Assembly: GCA_019695345.1 (NCBI GenBank)
Contig: JAIBAE010000011.1
Span: 1 to 64,000 of the forward strand
DNA from: Bacteroidota bacterium
GTDB lineage: Bacteria; Bacteroidota; Ignavibacteria; Kapaibacteriales; NICIL-2
DNA: 64,000 bases
Direction of reading: 5' to 3'
The position numbers and the translations under genes are program-made. Below are positions 38,133 through 46,829 of this stretch, one piece after another. How positions within the stretch are numbered: position 1 is the first letter of the stretch; each line of letters opens with the position of its first letter. The notes under the pieces were generated by a model. The model made no database searches and had not been told where the DNA came from. It was given only the letters and a program-made list of their open reading frames with translations.

Positions 38133-40955
38133 ATGAAAACGTTATTAATTGTATTGATTGTTTGGTGTAGTGTTTTGGAGGTACAAGCAGGTGTTACTAA
38201 CCGCGTGTATGTGCGCATTAAGCCTGAGTTTAAATCACAGCCAATAACACAGATTTTACAGGTACAAACCGGAGTTATAATTGAACAACCTTTATTACGC
38301 TGGGAGCAATCGGAGGCATCCAGGTTGTTATCGCCAACTACACAAAACAGTACTACCGATGCAATACTAAAAGCAGAGGAACCATTACTACGCACCTATA
38401 CACTCCAACTTCCTGATAACTTATCACCAACCGAATTTTGTACACAATTAGTGAAGTCAAACATGGCTGTTGAAGTTGCTATTCCTATTTATACTAATCA
38501 ACTTCAGTTTACGCCAAACGATGTACGCTTTGCCGAGCAACAGTTTATGAAATCAATTCATGCAGAGGAAGCATGGGATGTAACACGTGGCGATAGTACG
38601 GTACTTATAGGCATTAGTGATGCTGGTATGCGAACTACTCACGAAGATTTAGTTAACAGCATCGCCTACAACACAAAAGAAATCCCCAACAATAAAATTG
38701 ATGATGACAACAACGGTTATGTAGATGATTACAAAGGGTACAACATATCTTTTATAGCGGATAAGACAAGCGAGGACAGCGTATTCCATCCACAAGAAAA
38801 TCACGGAACTAAAGCAAGTGGTTTAGTTGCTGCTACATCGAACAACGGTAAGGGTATTTCGGGTGTTGCAGGAAAATGTAGGCTTGTTCCAATTAAAACT
38901 GTACCCAACAATTTACGCGATGTAATCTATGGCTATGAGTCATTATTGTATGCTGTTGCACGTGGGTGCAAAGTTGTTAACTGTAGTTGGGGAAATGAGC
39001 GACAAACATACAATGTTGTAGAGCAATCAATTGTGGATTACGCTATAAGCAAGGATGTTGCACTTGTTGTTTCTGCCGGAAACTATGGGGGTATTAACCC
39101 CTGTTTTCCCGCTTCGTATTCTGGTGTGCTAAGTGTAGGAGAAACAAACCCCGATGGCTTTTTAGTTGGCAGTAGTAACTATGGCTCGCAGTGTTTAATA
39201 ACAGCACCCGGCGAGGGAGCACTCACCACCGATCATTTTTCCGATGATTCATATAGCGGATTTGCCGGTACTTCATCTGCCTCACCTATTGTAGCAGGTG
39301 TTGTAGGATTAGTACGTTCTAAGTTTCCAACCTTAACAGCAATGCAGGCATTAGAACAAGTGCGTGTTTCATCCGATGATATTTCTTCTAAGAATGTCAA
39401 TTATCAAAAACTCATTCCCGGTTTTGTGAATGCAAAGAATGCTGTTACACGTAAGCCATTTTCAACTCCGGCTATACGAGTGTTATCATACTCCATGCAA
39501 AAGAACTCCGTAAAAGTTACGCGCGCTCATGTAGGCGATACGGTACAGTTATTCTTAAAAGCAAAGAACTACCTTGGTAAAGGAACCGAAATGCGGTTTG
39601 CGTTATCTGTGGGGTATTCTGATATTTCTAATGTTTTGGAAATCATTGATAGCGTTGTGACTATTCCTGCAATCCAAACCAACGAAGAGTTTGTTATAGC
39701 ACCATTTAAGGTGTTAGTACAATCGGCAAGTACCAAACGTATGGTTCTTCGTGTTGATATTACAGGTAAAGGCGACCCAAATGAAAACGAAGGAACTCCT
39801 GTACAATATAGAGATTTTGCTAAAGTTGATTTCTTTGCTACAAAAGACTTTGCAACTCTCTCCAATGATAGTATTTCGTTTTCTGTTGGCGATTACGGAT
39901 GGCTTGGTACCAATGCCGGAGCTTTTAACGGAATAAAGGGTAATGGCTTTAACGTTAAAGGTATGGGTAATTTGTTATACCGTGCCGGACTTATGGTTGT
40001 TCACGAACCGACACAAAAAGCACGTTGCGGTTTTGGTAGCGATGGTGATTCATTCAACGATTTTGATATGGTAAAAGTAAACGACTCTCAACCATTCTCG
40101 CTAACATTAACAGATACCTCTAAAACAACCGAGAAGATTGGCGTTGAGGTTGAGCAACAGTTTGTGATTCCCAACAATACGTCAACAGTTGCCAAAGTTA
40201 TTCTCAATTTGAAAAACATGAACAACACTGCATTAAAGAACGTAGCAATGGGATATTTCTTCGATTGGGATATCACCTTAACAGGCGATAGTTCTAAAGC
40301 AGAGTTCTTACCCGAAGCAGTGGTTGCTGCTGGTTCAATGCAGTCTGTTGCTGAGTTTGCTACACGCACAAACGCAGACCCCGTTGTTGGCGCAGCTGCT
40401 ATATCAGGCGGTTTAGATGTTCTAGGCGAAGCAGCTGGACTAAATGCAGAATTTATAAACGGTTTTGACAACTCAAAAAAAATACAAACACTAAATAGTG
40501 GTATTGGTTTACAACAAGGAAATGGCGATGTATCTATGGTTGTTGGAATGAAGTACAGCGGAGATATTCAACCTACACAATCACGCCAATGTATTGTTTG
40601 CTTTGGTGCCGCAAAAACCCGTAAGGAACTCGCCGCAAAACTGTACGATTGCCAACTCGGAACAGACGTTTCAGTCCACGAATCAACACCAAACACCACA
40701 GCAATGTTACTACAGGTAACTCCACAACCTGCAAGCGAAAACTTTTCGGTCCAGTTACAAGCCAACGCCAATGCCACCGGCATTCTATCATTGGTATCCT
40801 TAAATGGCGAAACCATTTTGCAACGCACAGTGTATTGTACCGACGGCACTACCTTCCTTCGCCTGCCTACAACCGAGGTGGCGCAAGGAGTATATGTCCT
40901 TCACGTTCGCGTTGGGAATACAACCGTCTCAAAACTAACAACTATTGTTAAGTAA
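38133..40955 (+). CDS. Secreted subtilisin-like protease with sorting domain
   Basis: 940-residue S8 serine protease. Signal peptide at residues 1-19, then a propeptide-like region to about 140. Catalytic triad: Asp163 in ISDAGMRTTH, His224 in ENHGTKASG, and Ser381 in GTSSASPIVAG; the oxyanion Asn is in SAGN (about 317). The DDDNNGYVDDYKGYN insert is common in Bacteroidota subtilisins. A beta-rich middle region of about 400 residues follows. The C-terminus (LQVTPQPASENFSVQL ... GVYVLHVRVG) is a type IX sorting domain, so the enzyme should be exported and surface-bound. The substrate is unknown, probably extracellular protein for nutrition. Confidence 0.92.
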   Translation: MKTLLIVLIVWCSVLEVQAGVTNRVYVRIKPEFKSQPITQILQVQTGVIIEQPLLRWEQSEASRLLSPTTQNSTTDAILKAEEPLLRTYTLQLPDNLSPTEFCTQLVKSNMAVEVAIPIYTNQLQFTPNDVRFAEQQFMKSIHAEEAWDVTRGDSTVLIGISDAGMRTTHEDLVNSIAYNTKEIPNNKIDDDNNGYVDDYKGYNISFIADKTSEDSVFHPQENHGTKASGLVAATSNNGKGISGVAGKCRLVPIKTVPNNLRDVIYGYESLLYAVARGCKVVNCSWGNERQTYNVVEQSIVDYAISKDVALVVSAGNYGGINPCFPASYSGVLSVGETNPDGFLVGSSNYGSQCLITAPGEGALTTDHFSDDSYSGFAGTSSASPIVAGVVGLVRSKFPTLTAMQALEQVRVSSDDISSKNVNYQKLIPGFVNAKNAVTRKPFSTPAIRVLSYSMQKNSVKVTRAHVGDTVQLFLKAKNYLGKGTEMRFALSVGYSDISNVLEIIDSVVTIPAIQTNEEFVIAPFKVLVQSASTKRMVLRVDITGKGDPNENEGTPVQYRDFAKVDFFATKDFATLSNDSISFSVGDYGWLGTNAGAFNGIKGNGFNVKGMGNLLYRAGLMVVHEPTQKARCGFGSDGDSFNDFDMVKVNDSQPFSLTLTDTSKTTEKIGVEVEQQFVIPNNTSTVAKVILNLKNMNNTALKNVAMGYFFDWDITLTGDSSKAEFLPEAVVAAGSMQSVAEFATRTNADPVVGAAAISGGLDVLGEAAGLNAEFINGFDNSKKIQTLNSGIGLQQGNGDVSMVVGMKYSGDIQPTQSRQCIVCFGAAKTRKELAAKLYDCQLGTDVSVHESTPNTTAMLLQVTPQPASENFSVQLQANANATGILSLVSLNGETILQRTVYCTDGTTFLRLPTTEVAQGVYVLHVRVGNTTVSKLTTIVK

Positions 40956-40985
40956 CTATCTTTGGTTACTCTCACGCAAAATCAA

Positions 40986-41021
40986 ACCGTGTCTGCGCGG
41001 CAACCCGGTCCGCTCCGCACG
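40986..41021. repeat. Family B repeat, fragment
   Basis: GCGCGGCAACCCGGTCCGCT (40995-41014) carries the family core. The outer parts of the repeat are missing. Confidence 0.45.
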
Positions 41022-41034
41022 TTTTTAGTAACTT

Positions 41035-41057
41035 GCATGTGTTCGGAAAACACATGC
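41035..41057. promoter_or_regulatory. Perfect hairpin upstream of cysteine desulfurase
   Basis: GCATGTGTT (41035-41043) pairs with AACACATGC (41049-41057) around a 5-nt loop, 13 bp before the ATG. There is no T-run, so it is more likely an operator or leader structure than a terminator. Its role is unknown. Confidence 0.4.
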
Positions 41058-41070
41058 TAAACGTATCAAC

Positions 41071-42198
41071 ATGATTTACCTCGATAATTCAGCTACCACA
41101 CAAATAGATGAACACGTTTTAGAAGCAATGCTTCCTTGGCTACGCGAGGATTATGGCAATGCCTCATCTACACATGCGTACGGCAGAAAGGCACGTGTTG
41201 CCGTAGAATCTGCACGCGAGGAAATAGCGTCGCTCATTAATGCACATCCCGCTGAAGTCATTTTTACTAGTGGGGGAACAGAATCGAACAATACCGTATT
41301 AAAATCGTGTGTGTTTGAATCTGCTTTAGTTGATTCCATAGTCACCTCGGCAACGGAACATCATGCAATACTCTATCCAACCGAAGAAATACAACGAACG
41401 GGTGTACGCTCTACAATTCTTGGCGTTAATCAACAAGGTCACATTTCTGTAGATGAACTTGAACAATACGATTCCAAACGGACGCTTGTTAGCATTATGC
41501 ACGCTAACAACGAGACCGGAACTGTACACCGGTTACGAGAAATACGGAGCACCGTACCAGACGCCTATCTCCATACTGATGCTGTTCAATCATTTGGAAA
41601 GGTACCGTTTGATGTAGCTGAACTGGGTGTTGACTTTGCAACGTTCTCGGCACATAAAATTCACGGACCAAAAGGTGTTGGTGCTTTGTTTATAAAGAAG
41701 GGCATTGACTTTAAAGCACATCAACAAGGCGGCGGACAAGAGCGCAACCGTCGCGCAGGAACAGAAGCAGTAGCTCTTATTGTTGGCTTCCAAACAGCTG
41801 CCAGAATTGCACATGCCTCAATGCAACATTTTGCAGAACATACTCGCGCGTTAACTACCTCAATGCGCCAACAGCTAATAAACTCCATCCCCAACATCCA
41901 CATCAATACACCGGAGGTTGAATCATTGCCAAACATCCTTAATGTATCTTTTGCCGATGCTGAACATATTGATGGCGATGCAATATTGCAAATTATGGAT
42001 ATGAAAGGTATAGCGTGTAGTAATGGCTCTGCATGTGTTAGTGGTACAATGCAACCATCGCATGTGTTATCGGCTATGGGTCGTGCGGATGCAGAGGCAA
42101 AAGCAGCAGTACGTTTTTCATTAAGTAAATACACTACTCATGCAGAAGTAACCACAGCCGTAACAACCTTAGCTGAAATCTTAGACCAAATGAGATAA
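41071..42198 (+). CDS. Cysteine desulfurase, NifS/IscS family
   Basis: 375-residue PLP enzyme that takes sulfur from cysteine for Fe-S clusters or thio-modification. N-terminal IYLDNSATTQI is typical. The PLP lysine is Lys196 in SAHKIHGPKGVGAL. A probable persulfide cysteine is Cys322, in CSNGSACVSG, a short loop of the NifS/IscS type. STHAYGRKARVAVESAREEI and GGTESNNT are further family motifs. No iscU, iscA or suf gene is adjacent, so it may serve tRNA thiolation or act as a stand-alone enzyme. Confidence 0.93.
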   Translation: MIYLDNSATTQIDEHVLEAMLPWLREDYGNASSTHAYGRKARVAVESAREEIASLINAHPAEVIFTSGGTESNNTVLKSCVFESALVDSIVTSATEHHAILYPTEEIQRTGVRSTILGVNQQGHISVDELEQYDSKRTLVSIMHANNETGTVHRLREIRSTVPDAYLHTDAVQSFGKVPFDVAELGVDFATFSAHKIHGPKGVGALFIKKGIDFKAHQQGGGQERNRRAGTEAVALIVGFQTAARIAHASMQHFAEHTRALTTSMRQQLINSIPNIHINTPEVESLPNILNVSFADAEHIDGDAILQIMDMKGIACSNGSACVSGTMQPSHVLSAMGRADAEAKAAVRFSLSKYTTHAEVTTAVTTLAEILDQMR

Positions 42199-42210
42199 CG
42201 TCTCTTTTCA

Positions 42211-42284
42211 CAATGCGTTGCTGTAACGATCGGTTCGCACCGGGTTGGCGCGCAGGCGGCTTGCCTCGGCAGAAGTGGGAAACC
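42211..42284 (-). repeat. Family B repeat
   Basis: Reverse orientation: CAATGCGTTGCTGTAACGAT, then CACCGGGTTGGCGCGCAGGC and GCCTCGGCAGAAGTGGG. It lies between the cysteine desulfurase stop and the endonuclease gene. Confidence 0.65.
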
Positions 42285-42376
42285 CAAATGGTATTTACAA
42301 AATATATCCTTTACTATTTGGGTATGATTCGTACTTTGCAAATTGAATTATCAAGACAATATTTAACGGAGATATA

Positions 42377-43195
42377 ATGAAAATCAGAAACTTTGCAAAG
42401 ATACTTTCCCTTGTTATTATTCCCTACCTTGTTGGATGTGCCGATTCCACTAATACACCTACCGATACCCGCACAGCGCGCTCGGTTCATACGGAGTTGG
42501 GATGGATTACCGACGCTGATTCATCGGACGATTTTATTATTCAACGTCCGCAATACGATTTATCGTATAACAAAAACCTTAATGTTGCTAATTGGGTTGC
42601 ATGGAATGAAAACAAAAGTTGGTACGGTCCTGCCGAGCGATACGGAACCTTTATGCCCGATACTCTATTGCCATCATCGTTTACATTTGTTTCGCCAAGC
42701 GATTACACAGGTAGCGGGTACGACCGTTCGCACATACTTGGTAGTGAAGCTCGTACTGCAACCGATGCCGATAACAAAGCAACATTCTATTTAACAAACA
42801 TCTTTCCGCAAACACCAACGCTTAACCAACAAACATGGTACTCGTTAGAAAAATATTGTGATTCGTTGTGCAATACCTACAACAAAGAATTGTATGTAGT
42901 TGCAGGTGGTGTGTATAAAACTAAAAACAGAATTAAGAGTAAAATCACCATCCCGGACTCCTGCTGGAAAATTGTGGTTGTGTTAGACCGCGGACAGAAA
43001 TTATCATCTGTTACATCAACAACCGAGGTAATAGCCGTAATGATGAACAACGGCACATACACAACAGCAAACAACGATTGGCAGTTATATACAACAACTG
43101 TGGAGAACATAGAACAGCAAACCGGTTATACTTTTTTTAAGGATGTTCCTGAAGCAACAAGGGCAATCTTAAAAAAAACTAAGGTTGTACTATAA
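42377..43195 (+). CDS. DNA/RNA non-specific endonuclease, lipoprotein
   Basis: 272 residues. A short signal and lipobox LVGC (residues 18-21) predict a lipid-anchored protein. The nuclease core is SGYDRSHILGS, with DRSH at 116-119 where most family members have DRGH, and TNIFPQTPTLNQ (140-151) with the metal-binding Asn141. The catalytic His is His119. The RNGxW-like element appears as VANWVAWNENKSW near residue 70. These sugar-non-specific nucleases degrade external DNA and RNA, perhaps for phosphate or nucleotide uptake. No inhibitor gene is adjacent, consistent with action outside the cytoplasm. Confidence 0.9.
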   Translation: MKIRNFAKILSLVIIPYLVGCADSTNTPTDTRTARSVHTELGWITDADSSDDFIIQRPQYDLSYNKNLNVANWVAWNENKSWYGPAERYGTFMPDTLLPSSFTFVSPSDYTGSGYDRSHILGSEARTATDADNKATFYLTNIFPQTPTLNQQTWYSLEKYCDSLCNTYNKELYVVAGGVYKTKNRIKSKITIPDSCWKIVVVLDRGQKLSSVTSTTEVIAVMMNNGTYTTANNDWQLYTTTVENIEQQTGYTFFKDVPEATRAILKKTKVVL

Positions 43196-43206
43196 CATTG
43201 TAGTTT

Positions 43207-43290
43207 TATTTTATGCTATCGCCAGACCGCACCAACTGTTGTGCTACAAAGCAACGTGTGTGGCGGGAAAGAACGTCTACGTAACTCAAA
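43207..43290. repeat. Family A repeat, left half
   Basis: TTTATGCTATCGCCAGACCG (43210-43229), then CACCAACTGTTG, and the inner signature GTGTGGCGGGAAAGAACG (43258-43275). It directly precedes the next gene and may lie within its leader. Confidence 0.65.
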
Positions 43291-43313
43291 TTCTTAAACC
43301 GAAACTATACACT

Positions 43314-43883
43314 ATGAATATCACTGTACAATCTGCCACATCGCGTGGAATTATTATTATTACACTATTACTTTTTGTAAGCACAATATTACACGCACAA
43401 CCTACCACTATTTGTAATCCGTTACAAGTAAAGAAATGTGCGTTACCATTTGGTTCGTTTGCCATGACCTCTGCTGAGTTGTTAGACATGGTACACGAAC
43501 AAACTGCAGTAGTTGGAAAGGTGCGCATTCAGGTTGATTCAATTTACGGTGTAACAAACGCTACCGGTAAACCAAGCGAAACAATTGTACAGCGTACCAT
43601 CCGTTTTGCCGATGTACAAACAGAATACACGTATGTATTTACCAAAAACGGCGCGCAGTTAGAAACTGTTACGTATGCATCAAAACTTGCTAATGCAGCA
43701 TCTGCGACATCTGCCGCTAACGAATTCAATACTGCAACGAAACTGGTAGCTACTTCAATCTCAACAAACAAAAAAGTAAATACCTACTCAACAAAGTGCG
43801 ATAATGGAACTATAACAATCTCCATTGCAAAGAGTGATGCTACAAAAGTTGTTGTTAGTTATAGCTGGTCTCTTATTAAGTAA
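43314..43883 (+). CDS. Small exported protein of unknown function
   Basis: 189 residues from MNITVQSATS; the frame is open upstream to 43185 only through a family A repeat. The signal peptide GIIIITLLLFVSTILHAQ is clear. The mature part has two cysteines near the start (TTICNPLQVKKCALPFG), a region VVGKVRIQVDSIYGV ... ETIVQRTIRFADVQ, and a C-terminal cysteine (YSTKCDNG). No known domain is recognised. A bidirectional terminator follows. It is probably periplasmic or secreted. Confidence 0.7.
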   Translation: MNITVQSATSRGIIIITLLLFVSTILHAQPTTICNPLQVKKCALPFGSFAMTSAELLDMVHEQTAVVGKVRIQVDSIYGVTNATGKPSETIVQRTIRFADVQTEYTYVFTKNGAQLETVTYASKLANAASATSAANEFNTATKLVATSISTNKKVNTYSTKCDNGTITISIAKSDATKVVVSYSWSLIK

Positions 43884-43911
43884 GGTTATCTCCCGCTAAT
43901 AGTACATACAC

Positions 43912-43937
43912 AAAAGGGCAGTATTAACTGCCCTTTT
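43912..43937. terminator. Bidirectional terminator
   Basis: A perfect stem, AAAAGGGCAGT (43912-43922) with ACTGCCCTTTT (43927-43937), around a 4-nt loop. The A/T flanks allow it to work for the plus-strand small gene and for the convergent minus-strand barrel gene. Confidence 0.88.
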
Positions 43938-43947
43938 GTGTTTAATA

Positions 43948-43980
43948 GTTCAGGTTCGGTGCGGTCAGGCGATAGCAAAT
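43948..43980. repeat. Family A repeat, right end
   Basis: GGTTCGGTGCGGTCAGGCGA (43954-43973), then TAGCAAA, ending at the stop codon of the barrel gene on the minus strand. It faces the left half at 43207 across the small exported gene. Confidence 0.65.
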
Positions 43981-45626
43981 TAAAATGAACTTGTTACCGA
44001 TAGCGTTAAACCGTTTGCTGCCGGAACAACGCGGCAAACACCGCCTACACATAGTATTCCCGCACGTTGTCTGCCATATCCAAACGATACCCGAGTTGTG
44101 TTCTTAACAAAGGCAACGGCACCGCTATAATAATGTATCTTCTCCTGTTCGTTGTGATTGCCATAATTCCATTCGTCGAACACTGTAAAGTACCAATTAG
44201 AATTATAAGTGTACTCCAACAAACCAAACGCCCAGTTGTTTTTGTCTGCTTTTACCGAATCTGCAGATACGCCAAGATGCTGTAGCTCGCAACGGAGTGC
44301 ATTAGTACTGTTTATTGTATATGTGCCTTCTAACACAGCTATGGTTGGATGAATTAGCCCGTATTCATTCTTACCTTCAATAATATCACGCTGATAGGAT
44401 TGAGTTGCAAACATTACCGTGCTTTTAAAACTCTTTGACCAAATATGTGATACTTCAATATTCAAATCATTAAACAAAAGTGTTTTTCCAAAAGCAAAGA
44501 ACTTGGAATCATACGTAAAACGATTTACACTGGTATCAGTTAATGTAGAATCCAGGTTATGAAGATTAGCATAGTTAACTGTTACCGTAGTACCGTATTT
44601 ACCACCAAGGAATGAATTCTTAGGGAAGGTATATACTACTTCTCCCTGTAACCCAATTTCTCCGTTTGGCTGAGTTGCATATGGAAACATAGTTGCCAAA
44701 CGGTAGGTATGCTGTTTAGTTAGTGCAGGTAAAAAACTTAATGTTAAACTGTTAATGGCAGCAGCTCGGTCGCTACGGAAATCCATATTATCAATGCGTT
44801 TAAATATCAGGTTAACTCCTAAACCGGTTCCACTATAGGCAGCAGATACATACAAACCATTACCGGGGTTAAACGATTTACTATTTGCTTCCGATGGGTC
44901 GTTAATTTTATAAGCCCATTCGCCGTACACGTTGAACCCACCGGAACTTACTCTGGCACGGGTGGAATAAGCAAATACATTTAAAGGAATTTTAAGAAGT
45001 GGGTCGCTGGATGGTTGATATTTACTTACTCCGCTTGCACCCAGACGCACTTGAACATCATCTCCTAACCACCCTTGTCCAAATATATCCATCTCATTAA
45101 GATTGATGTCTGCATCAACACCACGAACAATTCCCGGACCCAATGAAAAATACGAACGCTGTTTTCCAACAACACCTGTTAATTGTAACCCATTCAATGG
45201 AGTTGCTTTAATACGTAATCCGTCAATCGAATTATCAACACCCAAAGCCCAATCTTGGTATAACCGCAATATCATCCCCGAACCAAATTGTTCGTAGAAA
45301 TTACCAACGGTTGCTTCAATTTCATCGTTTCTGTACATAGCATAGCGGAAAGGAATTCCGCTTCCTGTATATTTTGGGTCAATCCCAACTAACGGATTAA
45401 AGAAGCCCTCGTAGCGCATTCCGGCTTCAAACTTATCGTAGGAGTAAATTAAACTCAGAAACCCCATACTCGAAACTTTTTCCGGTGGTTGTTCGGCTTT
45501 AATAATAGTATCCTGCGAATATTGTTGTGCATCAAGCTGAAAGTTTGCTCGGAGTGTGCCACCTGTTTGCGCCTGAACCACACACCATACACTACAAATA
45601 AGAACTGCGTACATCACTAATTTCAT
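43980..45626 (-). CDS. Outer-membrane barrel, DUF6029-like
   Basis: 548 residues with a signal peptide (cleavage after VVQAQ, about residue 19). The N-terminal region (SLIYSYDKFEAGMRYEGFFN, then YRNDEIEATVGNFYEQFGSG) resembles the DUF6029 family of Bacteroidota outer-membrane proteins. The remainder is a run of amphipathic strands and ends TLSVTSSF with a C-terminal Phe, the usual barrel signal. It is probably a 16- or 18-stranded porin-like protein. Its cargo is unknown. It is transcribed alone, with a family A end and a terminator downstream. Confidence 0.78.
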   Translation of the reverse strand: MKLVMYAVLICSVWCVVQAQTGGTLRANFQLDAQQYSQDTIIKAEQPPEKVSSMGFLSLIYSYDKFEAGMRYEGFFNPLVGIDPKYTGSGIPFRYAMYRNDEIEATVGNFYEQFGSGMILRLYQDWALGVDNSIDGLRIKATPLNGLQLTGVVGKQRSYFSLGPGIVRGVDADINLNEMDIFGQGWLGDDVQVRLGASGVSKYQPSSDPLLKIPLNVFAYSTRARVSSGGFNVYGEWAYKINDPSEANSKSFNPGNGLYVSAAYSGTGLGVNLIFKRIDNMDFRSDRAAAINSLTLSFLPALTKQHTYRLATMFPYATQPNGEIGLQGEVVYTFPKNSFLGGKYGTTVTVNYANLHNLDSTLTDTSVNRFTYDSKFFAFGKTLLFNDLNIEVSHIWSKSFKSTVMFATQSYQRDIIEGKNEYGLIHPTIAVLEGTYTINSTNALRCELQHLGVSADSVKADKNNWAFGLLEYTYNSNWYFTVFDEWNYGNHNEQEKIHYYSGAVAFVKNTTRVSFGYGRQRAGILCVGGVCRVVPAANGLTLSVTSSF

Positions 45627-45703
45627 ACAAATCTACCTTATGTATAAAAATCCCCTTTTTAATTATTGGCAATTTACAAAGTTCAAACAAAACGGGTGGT
45701 ATT

Positions 45704-45768
45704 TGTTGCTATCGCCGGACGGCGCCAAACGGTATTTATCAACATATCCGTCGGTTTGCCGGAAAATA
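45704..45768. repeat. Family A repeat, left half (interrupted copy)
   Basis: TTGTTGCTATCGCCGGACGG (45704-45723), then CGCCAAACGG and the inner signature GTTTGCCGGAAAATAAC. The matching right half lies 1 kb away at 46762-46829, so this copy seems to have been split by the IS200/palindrome block. Confidence 0.7.
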
Positions 45769-45771
45769 ACT

Positions 45772-45921
45772 CATAGCTACAGAGTAGCGGCATCATCATA
45801 GCTATAGAGTAGCAACATCCTCATAGCTACGGAGTAGCGGCATCTTCATAGCTATAGAGTAGCAACATCCTCATAGCTACGGAGTAGCGGCATCTTCATA
45901 GCTACGGAGTAGCGACATCTT
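45772..45921. repeat. Six 25-bp tandem palindromic units (REP type 1)
   Basis: Six uninterrupted 25-bp units at 45772, 45797, 45822, 45847, 45872 and 45897. Each holds a 13-bp palindrome of the form GCTAnnnnnTAGC, for example GCTACGGAGTAGC, followed by GGCATCTT-like sequence. Units alternate between two versions (GCTACGG... and GCTATAG...). The last unit overlaps the 3' end of the transposase gene, whose stop codon is inside the palindrome. Confidence 0.92.
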
Positions 45922-46381
45922 CATCAATCCATTCAAAAAGATAATGTTCTTCAAATCCGATATTGTAGGAAACCAACAAACTATGATACTCTTCCCTAAA
46001 GGTCTTCAAACGATGATGCTCTTCTTGGTTATTGATATAATGTATCACAACATCAAGTTGAGATTGTGATACAGAAAATGCTCCGAACCCTTCTTGCCAC
46101 TCAAACTTTCCTCTTACAAACGACTTCCCATTAATCCATTTTGATGAATTAGATTTCAAATCACGTATTATATCCGATAAGGCCACTGAAGGAGATATTG
46201 ATAGTAATATATGCACATGGTTAGCAACTCCATTAATAGCATATATTTTTTGTTTTACGCCTGTAGCTGTTCCACAGATGTATTTATACAATTCATCCTT
46301 CCAATCTTTATGAATCAAACTTTGGCGGTTCTTAACCGCGAATACCACATGAATATACAGCTGTGTATAGGTATTTGCCAT
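45902..46381 (-). CDS. IS200-like Y1 transposase (REP-associated)
   Basis: 159 residues from MANTYTQLYI; the frame extends upstream to 46522 only through the palindromic repeats. HUH single-strand endonuclease of the Y1 family: the metal-binding pair is His55-Val-His57 (ANHVHILL) and the probable catalytic Tyr is Tyr115 in VVIHYINNQEEHH. SLIHKDWKDELYKYICGTA is another family stretch. Such enzymes move single-stranded DNA by recognising short hairpins. The gene sits between two arrays of different hairpins, the layout of a REP-associated tyrosine transposase. It is intact and may be active. No TnpB is present. Confidence 0.93.
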   Translation of the reverse strand: MANTYTQLYIHVVFAVKNRQSLIHKDWKDELYKYICGTATGVKQKIYAINGVANHVHILLSISPSVALSDIIRDLKSNSSKWINGKSFVRGKFEWQEGFGAFSVSQSQLDVVIHYINNQEEHHRLKTFREEYHSLLVSYNIGFEEHYLFEWIDEDVATP

Positions 46382-46437
46382 AATAACATCTCCAACATTT
46401 TTCTCGAAACTAAATAAACGATTTCTATAACGATACC

Positions 46438-46751
46438 GCTCCGATGGAGCTTTGATGCAAATGTAACCAACTTCTACTAGGATGTCGCTCCGATGGAGCT
46501 TCGAGGCAACTGATTCTATCAATCTATGATGAGGTGCCTATCATGGATTCTATGAAGATGCCGCTCCGATGGAGCTTCGAGACAAATGTTATTATCTTTC
46601 TATGAGGATGTCGCTCCGATGGAGCTTCGAGGCAACTGATTCTATCAATCTATGATGAGGTGCCTATCATGGATTCTATGAAGATGCCGCTCCGATGGAG
46701 CTTCGAGGCAAATGTTATTATCTTTCTATGAGGATGTCGCTCCAGTGGAGC
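46438..46751. repeat. Six-palindrome array (REP type 2)
   Basis: GCTCCGATGGAGC palindromes start at 46438, 46487, 46563, 46613 and 46689, with a variant GCTCCAGTGGAGC at 46739. Spacings are 49, 76, 50, 76 and 50 bp, so the array is built from a 126-bp doublet (about 46480-46605 and 46606-46731) that is nearly identical in its two copies. Most palindromes are preceded by GATGYC. This array lies upstream of the transposase gene. Confidence 0.92.
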
Positions 46752-46761
46752 TTAACATGAA

Positions 46762-46829
46762 GAGTTACATTCCCGCACGGTAAGGCTGCTTGGAAATGCG
46801 AGGCGCGGTGCGGTCATGCGATAGCATAT
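46762..46829. repeat. Family A repeat, right half (interrupted copy)
   Basis: ACATTCCCGCACGGTAAGG, then GCGCGGTGCGGTCATGCGAT (46803-46822) and AGCATATT. The sequence resembles the right half of the copy at 6581-6753 (CTCTCCCGCTGTATAAGGG ... GCGATAGCATATTA). It ends at the stop codon of the next minus-strand gene. Confidence 0.7.

Noticed and set aside
46382-46522. N-terminal extension of the transposase
   Set aside because: It is made from the GCTCCGATGGAGC repeat array; the family begins at MANTYTQLYI.
45772-46751. CRISPR array
   Set aside because: Repeats are 13-bp palindromes in short or doublet units, spacers are repeated rather than unique, and no cas gene is present.
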